From Siphonodentalium dalli (lineage: Eukaryota > Mollusca > Scaphopoda > Gadilida > Siphonodentaliidae): a stretch of 64,000 bases of DNA. The notes beneath the pieces are model-generated. The model searched no databases. It was not told the DNA's origin and saw only the letters and a program-made list of their open reading frames with translations. The stretch's first letter is position 1; each line of letters starts with the position of its first letter. The stretch is taken from assembly GCA_032622095.1 (NCBI GenBank), contig CP136069.1:184069122-184133121 (forward strand). Reading direction: 5' to 3'. Of the stretch, positions 20,424-33,300 are shown one piece after another. Both the position numbers and the translations under genes were made by a program.

Positions 20424-22259
20424 GGCCGGATTCGTCATCTCCGGTTTAAACCTCCGAGTTTAAACCTGGTTTAAACCTACATTGGCGGTCCAGCCAAACC
20501 TGGTCTAAGTAGGCGTTTTTGACGTTCAGTTGCCAGCTAACTGACAACTCGATTCGGTGATATGAGCATGCAGTCAAACTACACTCTTACCAATCGGACC
20601 AAAAGACAGGCCGATACAATAGTTATTGACACGTCATAAATCATCACGAACGCGTGCACGCTCAATGGATTTATTCATCCAAGTATCGCTCATGGGCCAT
20701 TAATCTGATCATATTCTGGGTTTAAATCAATCTGACAAAGGCCATATCTCTCAACACGAGTTTCACGCGCTGTTCATCACTTTGTTTGTGATTGAATTTT
20801 TTGCAAGATGCTTTACCCGCAAAAACTAAATTTGGTGTATTTACATGTATATATGTATATATTAAAGGGTATAGCACCTGTCTATCTCTATGTCCGTTTG
20901 TCTGTTCGCAACTGTTCTCCCATACCCCTGGACCGAATTCAACCAAATTAGGTGTGGTGACTCGGATGGTATAACGGCGTTAGGTTTAAAAAAATTTGAT
21001 TTAAAAATAAGAACAAATTGTGTTGTTAAATTAGGTAAGGAGCTGAATCTAACAAGAAATAAAATTTTGAATTTAAATTAATATTTGTTTGTTTTAAATA
21101 TAAATAAATTTGTGTTTTAAATTAAAATGTTCAAATGATCATAATGTGCGCAAAGGTGTCGCAGGCCCCTGTCGCACAAATGGGCCTGCCCTCTGACGCA
21201 GAATAAAGGTTCCAAAATCGAATCAACCCTGGACCCTGCACACCAGAAGCGGCATCTGAACTGTTGGAAGTGGGCAAGCACGAAGAAGGACAGCTTTTAA
21301 TAAAGAAATATATTACATGCGTTGCTTTTTTTCAATGTCATAAATTTCCCGTCATGCAGAAAATCAAAAAGTTCCCAGATTTTGAACTGTGGAATATTAT
21401 GGACAGTTATGGGCGTAGCCAGAGTAGAGCTTTGTGGCATGATCTACATCAAAATAAGTTATCAAATTTGACACATATAGCAATATAAGTTTAGGATCGC
21501 AAACTATGTGTATAGCATATCTGGTCATGCAGTAGCATCGTCTCGGTGTCAAAATTAAAACGTTGAACCTTTCAAATGAATTCGTAGCATGATACCTAAT
21601 AAACAACATTAATAAAAACAAAAGATAGTTGGAAAAATCATATTGAAGGAAGATGTCCATATCTGAGCAAAGCTCGCGTGCGAATGAATCAACTGTGACA
21701 TGATAACACCTGGTCCAGTCAGCAGTCGTCACTTAGACACGCCCTCACTCGAGATTATTTACAGCTCCACCCTTTGACTGATTGTTTGACAATTCTAAAC
21801 CGCGACGAAGAAAAGACGGATTCGTCATCTCAAGTTTAGCCTCGGTAAAGCTGGTTTAGCTGGACCATCGAATTAGATGGTTTAGTTGCCGGTTTAAGCT
21901 TATAAAACGCAAAACAATTAACGAAATTGACAAAAACTTATCCCCACACGCTGCATAGGTGTGAGTGCTTCTCGCTTATACATTTCCAATCAAAATATGC
22001 TCGCTGACGTAATTATTGATTTTCGCAATCAATAAAACGAGGCGGTTCGCATTGGGAACGTGGGATTATTTATCTCGACGATACAGAGACACTACTGCTA
22101 AACCACTGGTCTGGCTAGACCAGGTTTAAACCAGAGATGACGAATGCGTCACTTAGACCTGCGGTCTCGGGTTTAAACCTCTGATTTTGCTGACTCACGG
22201 CGGTTTAAACCTAGAGGTTTACGTAGACCAGGTTTAAACCTGAGATGACGAATCCGGCC
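20424..22259. mobile_element. TIR element with GGATTCGTCATCTC termini
   Basis: The left end GGCCGGATTCGTCATCTCCGG and the right end, read on the other strand, share 'GGCCGGATTCGTCATCTCAGG', each followed by 'TTTAAACC'. Sub-terminal copies recur near 21,820 and 22,135 (the latter inverted), along with several 'GGTTTAAACC' palindromes. It is 1.8 kb with no transposase ORF, so non-autonomous or composite. It sits inside the larger 19.2/23.4-kb inverted-repeat structure. Confidence 0.55.
20870..21215. repeat. Dispersed repeat tail with AATAAAGGTTCC
   Basis: A 'CTGGACCGAATTCAACCAAATT' style stretch (20,930) and 'AATGTGCGC...AATAAAGGTTCC' (21,142-21,212) recur at 48,178-48,272. They resemble the 3' part of a dispersed element. 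Confidence 0.35.
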
Positions 22260-22937
22260 AATATGTCTTATCCACACATATCTTAGCCAAGTTTACTTAT
22301 GTGGACATATGTGGTTTTATTGGAGATACTGTGTCTAAAATGTGGGCATATATATATGGTCCTGTATGCAGGGACTTTGTGATGTTCGAGCGCTATCTAC
22401 CCCCTCCCATTGTTTTGGGTTTCAAAACGAATCTAAATCGAACTACCAATGGGCAGGGTGTGGTTGGGGGATAATGTTCTCCAATCGTTTGTCTGCGAGT
22501 CTCTGCCGGACAATTCCAACCCAAGAGGTGCAACTCGAAGCTGGTGCTTGTAGGACATTTCGGGAACTAGCCATTCAATATTCATGTAGTGATATCCAAG
22601 GTGGCACTCGCAGTCACGACCCCTTCGTCACATCACCGTAAATATAAGGCGATGGTGCACATACGACCTGTAGTTTTTATATTAGTAAATTCCCACGCAT
22701 ACGCAATTTCATCACAGAATATAACATACAGCCACCCCCCCAATACACTGTTGTTACTTGCGGAGTCGAATAAAAGTCGCTAAATGTTAATAAGAATACC
22801 TTGTTTGATTCAGACAGAGTCTATAACTTTAATGGCGTGACATTTCGAAGATATAGTTATGTTTAAATGGGTCGAAAGGAACATATCATTACTGTACGAT
22901 TCATGTACAACGTCGCAAATGGCGATTGTCGTCGTAC
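22260..22937. other. Gene-free stretch inside the long inverted repeat
   Basis: Only short open frames in different phases, with no domain. Nothing recognised. Confidence 0.4.
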
Positions 22938-23398
22938 ACAACTAGGCATACAGAGACTGACGAGTGGGGTGTCCAAATAAATAGTCCATACTTTCAGATT
23001 GTGAATACACCCGAGCCGAAGTAATGTCAATATATGTTGCACACATAACGGCCTTTCCGTTACAATATAGTGGGATTTCCGACAGATGCTGTATGTGTTA
23101 AAATGACACTCGAAGACGGAATTTTTGCGAGAAAATTATTTTTTGAAGTGATCAAAGGCCGTTTTTATCTATAAAAAGAGTCCTTCGTTCAAATGGAGCC
23201 CCCTTTCGATCGGCAAATGGGTATGTACAATTTATACTTACTTTTATTGCTGTGGGGAAACCGTCTATCCGGTCTGAAAACTTGTTTTTATGGTGTTGTT
23301 TTGATTCTTCAGTAGTATTTATTTTCTAAAAATAAAAATTTTCGTCTTGGCGAAAGCAACTGCCGATTATATGTCTGTACGGTTTAGCCATTGTGACA
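22938..23398 (-). repeat. Right arm of the 19.2-kb long inverted repeat
   Basis: Reverse-complement counterpart of 19,205-19,670. The arms are about 460 bp and mostly colinear, with scattered substitutions and small indels. Confidence 0.65.
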
Positions 23399-23589
23399 AT
23401 TCGTCTTCCATTTTGGACGAAGAAACCACGACAAAAGCCGAGGATATCCGGGTGTCTTCGCAAATAAGCTTCCTCGGCGCCTCTAGTTTTTCGGTACGCG
23501 ATAAGGCATTTTAATTTGATCTTATGTGTCCATGAGATAACAATGGTCTCTGGTGACAAGACTTTAATGATAGAACAGTCCTTCTGCAT
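23326..23589 (-). pseudogene. Coding remnant of an unrecognised repetitive gene (87 codons)
   Basis: The peptide runs from 'CSIIKVLSPETIVISWTHKI' through 'LRRHPDILGFC' to 'HIIGSCFRQDENFYF' and a stop. Its last part matches the peptide on the left arm at about 19,212-19,277, where the changes are synonymous or conservative. Its first part matches a third copy at 27,070-27,160. That copy has 19 of 29 identical residues, again mostly conservative, and then a stop. Coding-type divergence among three copies suggests a real protein-coding ancestor, probably mobile. Start and family are unknown. Confidence 0.4.
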
Positions 23590-23933
23590 TTATCGGGGAC
23601 GTAGCGATGATGCGAGGGGGTTTCAGACAGGAACATAATAGGACACCAAATAACCACCTGGAATATTTGGCGTCCTATAGCGACATATACTATCGATACC
23701 AAATTGCATGTGTTGAACAAAATGTTGATATAAATTTTGGTAATTTTGAACAAATGTGGTTGTTGTTGGAATCTGATCACCCCTGTGTACATGGTATCGC
23801 CAAACCCGAGGGTATCACAAAACCAGACCATGCGGTTTTGATAAATGAACATATCTCCCCTCAGATGAAGCTATATATCTCCCAGTTAAATGGTGATATC
23901 CACTATTCAAAACATAATTTCGCAAAGCAGAAT

Positions 23934-24632
23934 GTTCCCTCAATGGGATAGCGACCATAGCTTGCTCTCACTCCGATAAATTTAATAGAAATTCCGACTC
24001 ATTTCCGACTTTATCATAAATAGTAGACACTTTTTGACGTTAGGTAGTTCGTTTGAAACATAAGTATCAGTCATAGATGGCGGATGCGTGTATCAATAGA
24101 CCGATATATGTTTAATTAACCATACAATTTTTTAGCCTGCAGAGCGGTTCGCAAAAATGCTATCTGCGTCCAAATGTGGTTATCCACCATAATTTCGGGT
24201 ATCAAAGCCGCATATCTATCCTGCGATGAGATGTCTCCAAACCAGAGCTGGGATGTCAAAGATGCGAATGATATTCTTTACATTTTGACCGTTTCTGCTT
24301 GAAAATATCCCAATTATCATTCGGACAGGCCAGCACATGGATCATCTTTAGGGTGGGGGTGCATGCGCAAGGGTGAAAACGTATGTTTGTTTGTGTTTTA
24401 TGTTCTAATGTCATATAAATAGTATAGGCTATTCTGTGGTATTCGACACTATAGGCCCGGAACTGTACAAAGAATGGAAACATTAAATCAGTGTACATCG
24501 TGAGTTAGCAGCGACGTGGCTATAGGGTCCCTGTTATGGGTGTTCACCTATAGTTTCTAAATGCACCCCCATTCCAGTAACTTCTATTTACACCCACATG
24601 TTAGGTTCGAGTTTACAACGGGTTCTTCCAAC
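23934..24632 (+). repeat. Left arm of a second long inverted repeat
   Basis: About 700 bp matching the reverse complement of 26,388-27,038 almost end to end. Anchors include 'AAAGCAGAATGTTCCCTCAATGGG', split over two lines here, 'TCAAAGATGCGAATGATAT' and 'GGGTTCTTCCAAC'. The arms differ by point changes and small indels. Confidence 0.75.
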
Positions 24633-26387
24633 ATTAGCAAATATAGATATAGCGTTGGGGTTCGAATGAGCAATGTGCCTTTAATTTGAACGCGAGTGTT
24701 GCAGCATCATACAATTAATAGCTACGTGGGGTTCATGATCGAGATTCCAATGTTTCAGCCCACAAAACACCTGCATGATAGCCCAACATATCGATGTTAT
24801 GCATGAACCGGTCATTAAATCGCAATATGTCTCATGTACTCGATTTGCTCTTTGTGGTGTACGCATATATTACCTGCACGAATGAAGGGTAATTTCCCCT
24901 CCCTTAATTTCCATATGATCGAGACACTCGTCAAGCATGCACAGATAAGCATAGTACCCGGGTAGATACTGGATATTACGTATCTCCACTTCTGCTGATT
25001 TATTATCACTTCCTTTATACTAAATGGAATAATCACATTCAATTATAATAAAAAAAATGGTGTAATGGTGCATATTAATTATGTGGGATGTTCAGGTAAC
25101 ATGAGCATACGAAAGATACAAATGCAGAATGATTCCTATACATTAGGAATTTTTCAGATAATGGGGAGGTTTAGATTGATAAACATTCTAACGTGGCCCT
25201 TCCAACATAACTGGTTATTAATCCGAGAGCATGTTGGGTTCTATTTGCACAATCGCGTACGAAAGGTTTGATGCCTCAAATTTCTTACACCCTAGGAACG
25301 TTAAAAGAAATCCGATTTTCTAAGTTCCGCATTCCTCCAGAGACCTCACAACCGCCACCCCCCAAATGACTTCTACTTGCACTTCTGAGTACGAAGCCGA
25401 TTTTCATATTAATAGTGCTCTAGGAATCACTGATCAACAATACGCAATTTCTGAAACGCAAATCCTTGGCGTTTTCATTTCAGAAGGGTTTTTTTTAAGT
25501 ACCCACAAAACCCCCCAAAATGAATTATATTTTCACGTTCGAGTACAAAGCTATAATATAATTTATATACGCCTCCGATGAGTGTCAAAAGCAACATAAA
25601 TATTATCCAAATATATCCAATGAGTGTCCAAAACCACTTACCGAGGGTCCCAAGCCATCTAAGGAGCGTAAATCCACGCAACGGGTGTCTCAAGCCAACA
25701 TCTTAATTAATATGCTATACCAAACAAACCCAAATCATAGAATGGTGTCACAAATCAGCCAACTAGAGTCTCGAAACACCCAATACGTATCCCAAATCAA
25801 CCCATCTAGTGTCCCAAACCATCCAAATTGTGTCCGACCCCGCTCAAATGAGTGTTCCAAAACATCCCAAACCACTCAACGAGCGTCTCAAACCATCAAT
25901 TGAGAACCCCAAACCATCCACTCGGTGACCTCGCCATTTAATGACTGTTCATAACCATCCAAATGGGCGTCCCATGTATCACGACGATTACCTCAAACCA
26001 TCAGAACCAGAAATGTCTAAAAAACAACTAGTGTCTAAAACCACCCATGCAAAATGTCCCACATCCCAACTAATGAGTGTCCCGACTAGTGTACAAAACC
26101 ATCATCGAATACCTCAAACCAACCAGCGATTGGATGGGATGGAACACTCACTTGATGATCTTAAATACTCCATGGAGGGTTTTGTAAACTATTTTGAATG
26201 TATTGAGATGACAGTTAGCAGATGGTTTATGATTCCAGTTGGATCAACCCCGTCTACGTGGTATCGCCAAAATTGTTTTCAGAGAAAACCCGCATATGTA
26301 GATAATTAAAATAATTTTGGCCAAATTTGTGGACTGAAATGGTCACCAGATGAAAACATCTAAACTTAGGGGTTGTCATATCCAGCA
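24633..26387. other. Core of the second inverted repeat, with a degenerate 25-bp tandem region
   Basis: Between the arms, 25,580-26,110 is a loose tandem of roughly 22-30-bp units built on 'GTGTCCCAAACCATCCAAATGA'-like wording. The open frames across it (e.g. 25,941-26,309) reflect this composition and have no domain. No transposase is recognisable. Confidence 0.45.
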
Positions 26388-27038
26388 GTTGGAAGAACCC
26401 GTTGTAAACTCGATGAAAACTCGAACCTAACATGGGAGTGCAAATAGAAGTTACTGGAAGGGGGTGCATTTAGAAACTATAGGTGAACACCCAAAAACAG
26501 GGACCCTCTAGCCACGTTCCTGTTAACTCATAATTTACACTGATGCAATGTTTCCATTCGTTGTACAGTTCCGGACCTATAATGTCGAATACCACAGAAT
26601 AGCATATACTATTAAGATGCACGAGAGCATAAAACACAAACAAACACAAACGTTTTCACCCTTGCATATGCACTCCCACCCTAAAGATGATCCATGTCCC
26701 GGCTTGTCTGAATGATAATTGGGATATTTTCAAGCAGAAACGCTCAAAATGTGAGGCATATCATTCGCATCTTTGACATCCCAGCTCTGGTTTGGCGACG
26801 TCTCATCGCAAGATTGATCTGCGGCTTTGATACCCGAAATTATGGTGGATACCCACACTTGGACGCATATAGTATTTTCGCCATCTATGACTGATAATTA
26901 TGTTTCAAACGAACTACCTAACATCAAAAAGTGTCTACTATTTATAATAAAATCGGAAATGAGTCGGAATTTCTATTAAATTTATCGGAGTGAGAGCAAG
27001 CTATGGTCGCTATCCCATTGAGGGAACATTCCGCTTTG
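26388..27038 (-). repeat. Right arm of the second long inverted repeat
   Basis: Counterpart of 23,934-24,632. Just beyond it, 27,066-27,170 is again the reverse complement of 23,480-23,582, so the symmetry continues after a gap caused by roughly 350 bp of extra sequence on the left side. Confidence 0.75.
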
Positions 27039-27465
27039 ACATTGTGTAACATTGTGTAACAAACTGGAGAACCGTTCTATTATTAAATCATTGTCAACAG
27101 AGACCGTTGTTCTCGAATGGACAAATAAGATTCAACAGAAACGCCTGATCGCTCACCGAAAAACATAGAGATGCTTGGGAAACTTGGAAAACAAAAACGT
27201 CACAAACATTGCGGTAGGGAGAATGCACTTATTTCCGAAAACACACGAACGATGACGGCATCACTCGAAGGTAGGCTGATTAGAAAATGTAACAGGAACA
27301 GATGAAACGATATGAGATTTACGCAAAAATATAAGAAACAAAACGCCTTTTTAGCGCTATATCGACGAATTCGCTCTGGAATAATTTACATATGTATGTT
27401 TTGAGACCCCTCCTCCCGAATTACGTATACACACATTTTAGTGTTCGAGTGAGCCATATCCGTTT

Positions 27466-28250
27466 AAACTAGATGTTTTTAATATTGACATTGTTCAAGA
27501 GTTTACTTTTGGGTGCAGCGCACAAGTCGTCCGAAAAATAGAATCACCCAACAGATATATTACCATACGAGGGGCTCGCTGTCCATACTTGTACATATCC
27601 TCTCATTAAGTTATAAAAGTGTGGGTTACAATGGCCTATACTTAATTCGTAACAGCTGTATGGTGTGTGTATTATTTTTAATCCCTACAAATGAATGGAT
27701 GGGCATCAAGACACAACTTATTATCTAGTATCCATCTATGAAAGGGTTAAACTAGATGCTTTTTAATATTGGCATTTTTCAAGACTTTAGTTGTGGAGTG
27801 TAGCGCACAAGTCGTCCGAACATTAGAAATCACCACACAAGTACCCATTCGTGAATCTCTCCGTCCGTACGTGTGCACATCCCATCATTCAGTGCTAGAT
27901 GCATGCATTTGAATGGCCTATTCTTCATTGGTAGGGATGTTGTGACAGAAAACACCCCTGAGAATTATCCACGGATTCCCGTTAATTTATTTGTGCAGAC
28001 TTTGTTAATTAATAAGTTCAACAAACAGCATTGGGTTGTCTGCTGAACTTTTTATCTTAACACACCTACAATGGATAAATTGGAATCAAATAGCAACTTG
28101 TCAGCAAATATCCAGTTATCAAAGGGTTAAACTGTATGCGTTTTAATATTGAATTTTTTTTTTATTTATAGAATTTGCTTGTGCATGGGTGCGGCGCACA
28201 AGTAGAAATCAACACACAAGTACCCATTCTTGAGGTCCGACATCCGTACG
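27466..28250 (+). repeat. Three direct copies of an approximately 280-380-bp unit
   Basis: Units start 'TAAACTRKATG.TTTTTAATATTG' at about 27,466, 27,749 and 28,129 and share 'GCGCACAAGTCGTCCGAA' and 'ACACAAGTACCCATTC'. The second unit contains the 'TAATAAGTTCAACAAAC' block also found at 18.9 kb. Confidence 0.6.
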
Positions 28251-29560
28251 TTAGGCTACGTTGGTCTCGGGTACAGACCACTGTATATTCTCACTCAAAC
28301 ACCATGCAAGGTTTTCATTTTATTTGTCAATCATTAATATGAGATGACATTTAAAAAAAATGATTACCCTCAAGAAACCCACAAGCAGCACACTACTTTT
28401 CGGCTGAAATTCTATTTTTAGTTTTTAATTGTTTTCAACACATTTCAGTCCGTAATATAAAACCTTTGGCATTACATTCACCTCAATTACTTTTACAAAC
28501 TGTTCTCTGTGTATCCGGAATACCTATCAAATTAATACGAAACTGTAATGTCCAAAATCTGACATTTGAAAAGTTGATGTGAGCATTGTTTACAAAAAAG
28601 CCAACAATTCCAGAATTTACAGAACGACCATGCACATGCGCATTTCAATGTCACGTTACAGCCCCAGAAGTATTCCATGTCCATGCGAATCTACCCATAA
28701 CTTCATGTGGAGTCGGGCATCCGTCCGTCTGTCAACAATTACTTAAACATCTTCCCCGGAACAATACAACCGAATGGGTTCATATTTGGTGAGGATATTC
28801 CATCGGTGACTCATATTCAGATTTGTTCATATGAGGTCACTATATCAAATAGTTGTGAAACCAGGGCCATAACTCTTTCCCTCCATAGTAATTCTTAAAA
28901 CGACTTATCCTCAATAACTATTCAGAGCTATTTATCGTATATATAGTATGGAGGGTCCTTGTGTGATTGGGATTCAGACCTGTTCAAATGGAGTCACTGG
29001 GGTAAATAGGGGCGGAACCAGGGACATAACTCTTTAAAAAATTGTTTTAGGATTGAACTACTTGCTCAATTTAACCAAAAAGAAACAAATGAAAAAAAAT
29101 TCTTTGCTTTTTTTAAATAGTAAAAACAAATAATTTTAAATATGAATTTTGTTTTTGTTTTTTTTCAAATTAAATTTTCTAAAACTATCGCTATTATAAC
29201 ATCTACTGGGGTACCCAGAATCACTATATCAAATTTCTTTGAAATCAGTCTGGGAGAAAAATTAGGAAGAGTCAGATTATCCTTGCCATTTGAAGGGTCA
29301 AACACCCCTATTACCTTGTTATTTCACATTCCCAATGAAACTAAATATCTTCGACAAATCATGGGACACCATCACCCATACAAATTACAAATAATAAAAC
29401 AAAACTCTCATAAAAATTTCATTCCTGCCACACTATCGATTTAAATTCATCAGCAGCTGAACGCCAGGGGAGAGGATCCTCACTATGTTTGGTAACTTGT
29501 GCTCCGATCCCCTGTGAACCCACAACATTATTTATAAATTCTGTGTTATGTGAAATATTC
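28251..29560. other. Gene-free stretch with short degenerate repeats
   Basis: Around 28,800-29,040 a unit of about 165 bp with 'AACCAGGG.CATAACTCTTT' occurs twice. 29,445-29,520 resembles 31,065-31,150 ('AGCAGCTG...GGGAGAGG'). Nothing coding is supported. Confidence 0.4.
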
Positions 29561-30310
29561 CTCCATGTACATGTGGGTCACAATAAATATGTTCAAACAA
29601 ACAATAATTAATGATGCATAATTGCATATCATGTTGTGATCGATTCCATTTTTCACTGGTTTGATTAACGAAAAAACCTATTTTACCCCAAAATCAGAAA
29701 TCGCACAACATTTAACAAGAAGGCAACACCGGCATGTTATCTGCTGTAATCTGGTTACTCTTTTACATGATTCAATTCGAATAAGTGCCGGTCCCCGCAA
29801 TACATGTGTAGGGCCTATAAATAAATATAAGTGGATGCTTCTCAGAGTACTCAATTCCAGTTTTCACTGATTTTATTAATTTAAATCAGATTACCCTGGT
29901 AACCATAGAACATGCCTTATTCCAACAATGCCTTGTTAATTTATTACCTACATCTAACACTGAATTGTTTAACATTGAAACTGGGAATTGTTTTTATAAA
30001 ATGGAATGAATTAATGACGCATATCTTGTTGTGGTGGATTCCAGAATTCTCAAATTTGTTTACCCCAAAAACGAACCCTAGAACATTGACATACTACAAA
30101 ATTCTCTTTCAAAATGTGAACATGTCCAACCTCTATTGTTTAGTGGTGTTCGCATCCAAACATAGATGTAAATGTTATTTAGGCAGCTGGAATCCATTTT
30201 TCACTGGTTTGATTCACGAAAAAGCCTATTTTACCAAGAAATAAGAAATCGTACAACACTACACAAAAATGTAACACCGGCAAGTTATCCGCTGTATCAA
30301 TACAGACATT
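29561..30310 (+). repeat. Tandem array with an approximately 550-590-bp unit, locus 1
   Basis: Anchors 'CCATTTTTCACTGGTTTGATT' at 29,648 and 30,194 and a 'TTACTCTTTTACATGATTC'-like block at about 29,755 and 30,328. The same unit recurs at 37.3-38.7 kb. Small ORFs (e.g. 29,912-30,244) are repeated with the unit and diverge without codon constraint. Confidence 0.6.
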
Positions 30311-33300
30311 TTGATATATAACTCAGCTTGTTACTCGTCCACGTGGTGGAACTCGAAAATAACGCCAAGTTATGGTTCCAGCTGCTCCACTATTACGTCA
30401 CGTTGGCTTAATGAGGGCCAGAATCGAGACAAGACAGCAGAATCCATGACAATACGTGTCATGTCGTCTCCACCGGGGTCATTGCATACTGTTACATAAA
30501 TTATTCTTAGCGTTATGTCGCCGACAAAAAGCAAATTCGAGGCACATTGTGTGTGGTTGTTCCAATATGTGTCACGTACGATTCATATTAGATCGCACCG
30601 AAGATTCATATGACGTGTGGTAACGTTTGGTTGAGAGCTGTAACATGTATGGTGTCCTGAAACAAATTGTTGACGCACGCACAGACGAGTAGGACGATTG
30701 AGTCAAATTAGCGATACATGGACCAATAGATATATATTTTTTAGGTAACTGATAACCTCTTTGGTATCCCATGCTACAGCGATAATCTGAATGTGGGTCA
30801 TTTTGAGACAGTCCAATCATCCTACTTATCTGCAGGTCGTATCACATTTTTTTCTTCATATTTCTCACAACATTCACACCGTTTCTGCCACAAACTGGGT
30901 TCAAATCCAAAGCTAAAAAGTCACACCATCCTGCAAAAATTATATCACTTTGTCTGGAGGACGGTGCTCCTTGTGTGTCGACGGACATCGATGGTACTCG
31001 GGGCACCGTTTTCCAAAGGAACCCAACGCCACCTTAATTTGCCAGCTCCCGTAAATAGCCATATTCATATTCACTAGCAGCTGTTTTCCAGGGAGAGGGA
31101 CACCCATAATGTTCATATAGTGTGTACCGATCCCCATAAGCATCCACATCCCTGACTGTTAACCTAAACTGCTATGTAATCTTAAAATATGTATAATTAA
31201 TTCATAATAAATAGGTGCAACTGCATTCCACATAAATACGACAGGAAGTTCATTGCGAAATTTCAGATTATATGCGCGAGCGTATCATCGTAGCCATAAA
31301 GTCATTGTTGGTGTATAATGTATACTATTGGAAGACGCCAAGACAACAATAGATGGAATACCGGCATTAGTTTGTTTGTGATATCGTGTGTTTAGTGTCG
31401 GGATTTCGTGTCAAATAATGATCAAAGTAAGGGTATCAGATTTTATTCGGATCACTTGATGATGTCAACTTTTCTACGTATATATGGGTGATTCATTATG
31501 GTGTCAGGTACATTTTGAACTAGCTGTATGCAACACCATGCATACAGACAAAACAAAACGTATGCGCAGGTCGCTAGGAAGGAACATTAGAGTGGGTTCG
31601 TTCTGTAGTATATTTATACGACAGCCTCGTGCGCTCTTCTGATGTACTTCGGAGGGCTTTTAGCTGGTGATCTATAGCATCGCTGGTATTTGGTAGCTGG
31701 CTTCAATGTCATATACATGGGCACTTAAATGCCAAGATTAAGTTCAATTCTAACCTTCATAGATTTTGGGACATTCCTCCGATCATAATAGTAATATGTC
31801 GAAAACTAGTTCAGATTTACTAATCTATATCTATATTTTCCAATGTCAGTCTGTCGCTATATACATTTACATTGGAGAGTAATCAGTTCTATACAAACGG
31901 TTGTCAAGGAGTACACTAAATAAAATGCGAGCATGGTTTATCAATCCTTCAAAAGACTAGGAGTATATATGCAATGAATCGGTAAAGACTGAGAATCAAT
32001 ATTGAAATAATTTTGATTCACGAAGATGCTTGTTGTGTTGCCTCATTAATGGTCATTGAAACAAAATATTAGCTGATTAGTGGGTGCATATATGATATCG
32101 TTGCCATGGAAACAGGTTTTTTCGAACATATGACCCATAGCCTGGGCTCATCAATAGTGCGAATCTACATAGGAGCAAAGTCATTGATTGGTGTTTTGTC
32201 TATGCAAATTTTATGTTTGAAATAAAAACAAATGTACACACATTCCACCACAATTGGGATACAGGCAATACCTAACTTAAAGTGTTTAAGAAGTGCAGTT
32301 TTCGCTCAAATGGCTGCCATTTAATACGCCATTTTCAATTTATCCATAGTACATAAGATAATGTTGTCAATGGATATACAGCCTGATACATGTCCGACCA
32401 ACATAGCTACAAACTGAGCAGTGTTCCTCGCAGTTACTGGTCAACTGCAATATGCAATGGCTTAAAATGTGAGGAAAACAGGCGTTTTCACAAAAATGAT
32501 TGCCATGTCAATCATGACAATTTTCAAGCTTGGCATGATATCCCAAATTACTATTAATGTGTTCCAGATGTGTGCCAAATGTTGCACTTTTACCATAACA
32601 TGCACGAATTTTCATCTATCTGCCCCACTAATAACATCCCATATATAAGGATGACTGTGGCTCATTTGCGTATACACGTTATGAATTAAAACATGTTGGT
32701 GAGCCCACGTCCGGTTAAGATATGAGTTTTGTGGCGTTGGCTACGAATAATAAAAAAGGTCCGAATTGTGGAAAGATTTGATTCGATCTTGACAATTACC
32801 TGTGTGTTCTCAAAGGTGGACCATATACCAAATATCAACAGATTCTTTTGAAGTTTGTTCAAGTTATCATTTAGGCATCACAAATATGATGATTCTTAAG
32901 AGGAACAAAGGCGTATAGCTCCAGCAAAATCACTGAACCATGACAACATTCCAACTTGACATGTGTTGTCTGAACTATAAACCGTTTACCCACTAACAAG
33001 AAATTATGTTCAAGTTATCACCTAGATAACCCAAATTTATTTATAAGTGTAAAAAGATGCATAACTCTGTCAAAAATCATGAGGCCGTGATCCATTTTCG
33101 GTCGAACTTGACCTGTATTTTTTTCAAACGTTAATTAGTAATAATTCAGTACATACCAGATCGAACAACCTTAAGGTTTAACCAAACCAGTCCAATATGG
33201 CCTCGAAGGATATGTTTATCAATTTTTTTAATTGGTAGAAAAGTATCAAAAAAGTCACAAAATTCAAAGAAAACAACAATCAATGTATCACATTTAGTTA

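Noticed and set aside
23607-23951. 114-codon plus-strand ORF overlapping the inverted-repeat arm
   Set aside because: No recognisable domain; it crosses from the extra left-side sequence into the arm, and the equivalent frame is not kept on the right arm.
25941-26309. 122-codon ORF in the core of the second inverted repeat
   Set aside because: Starts in a degenerate short tandem repeat and has biased composition. No transposase or other motif.
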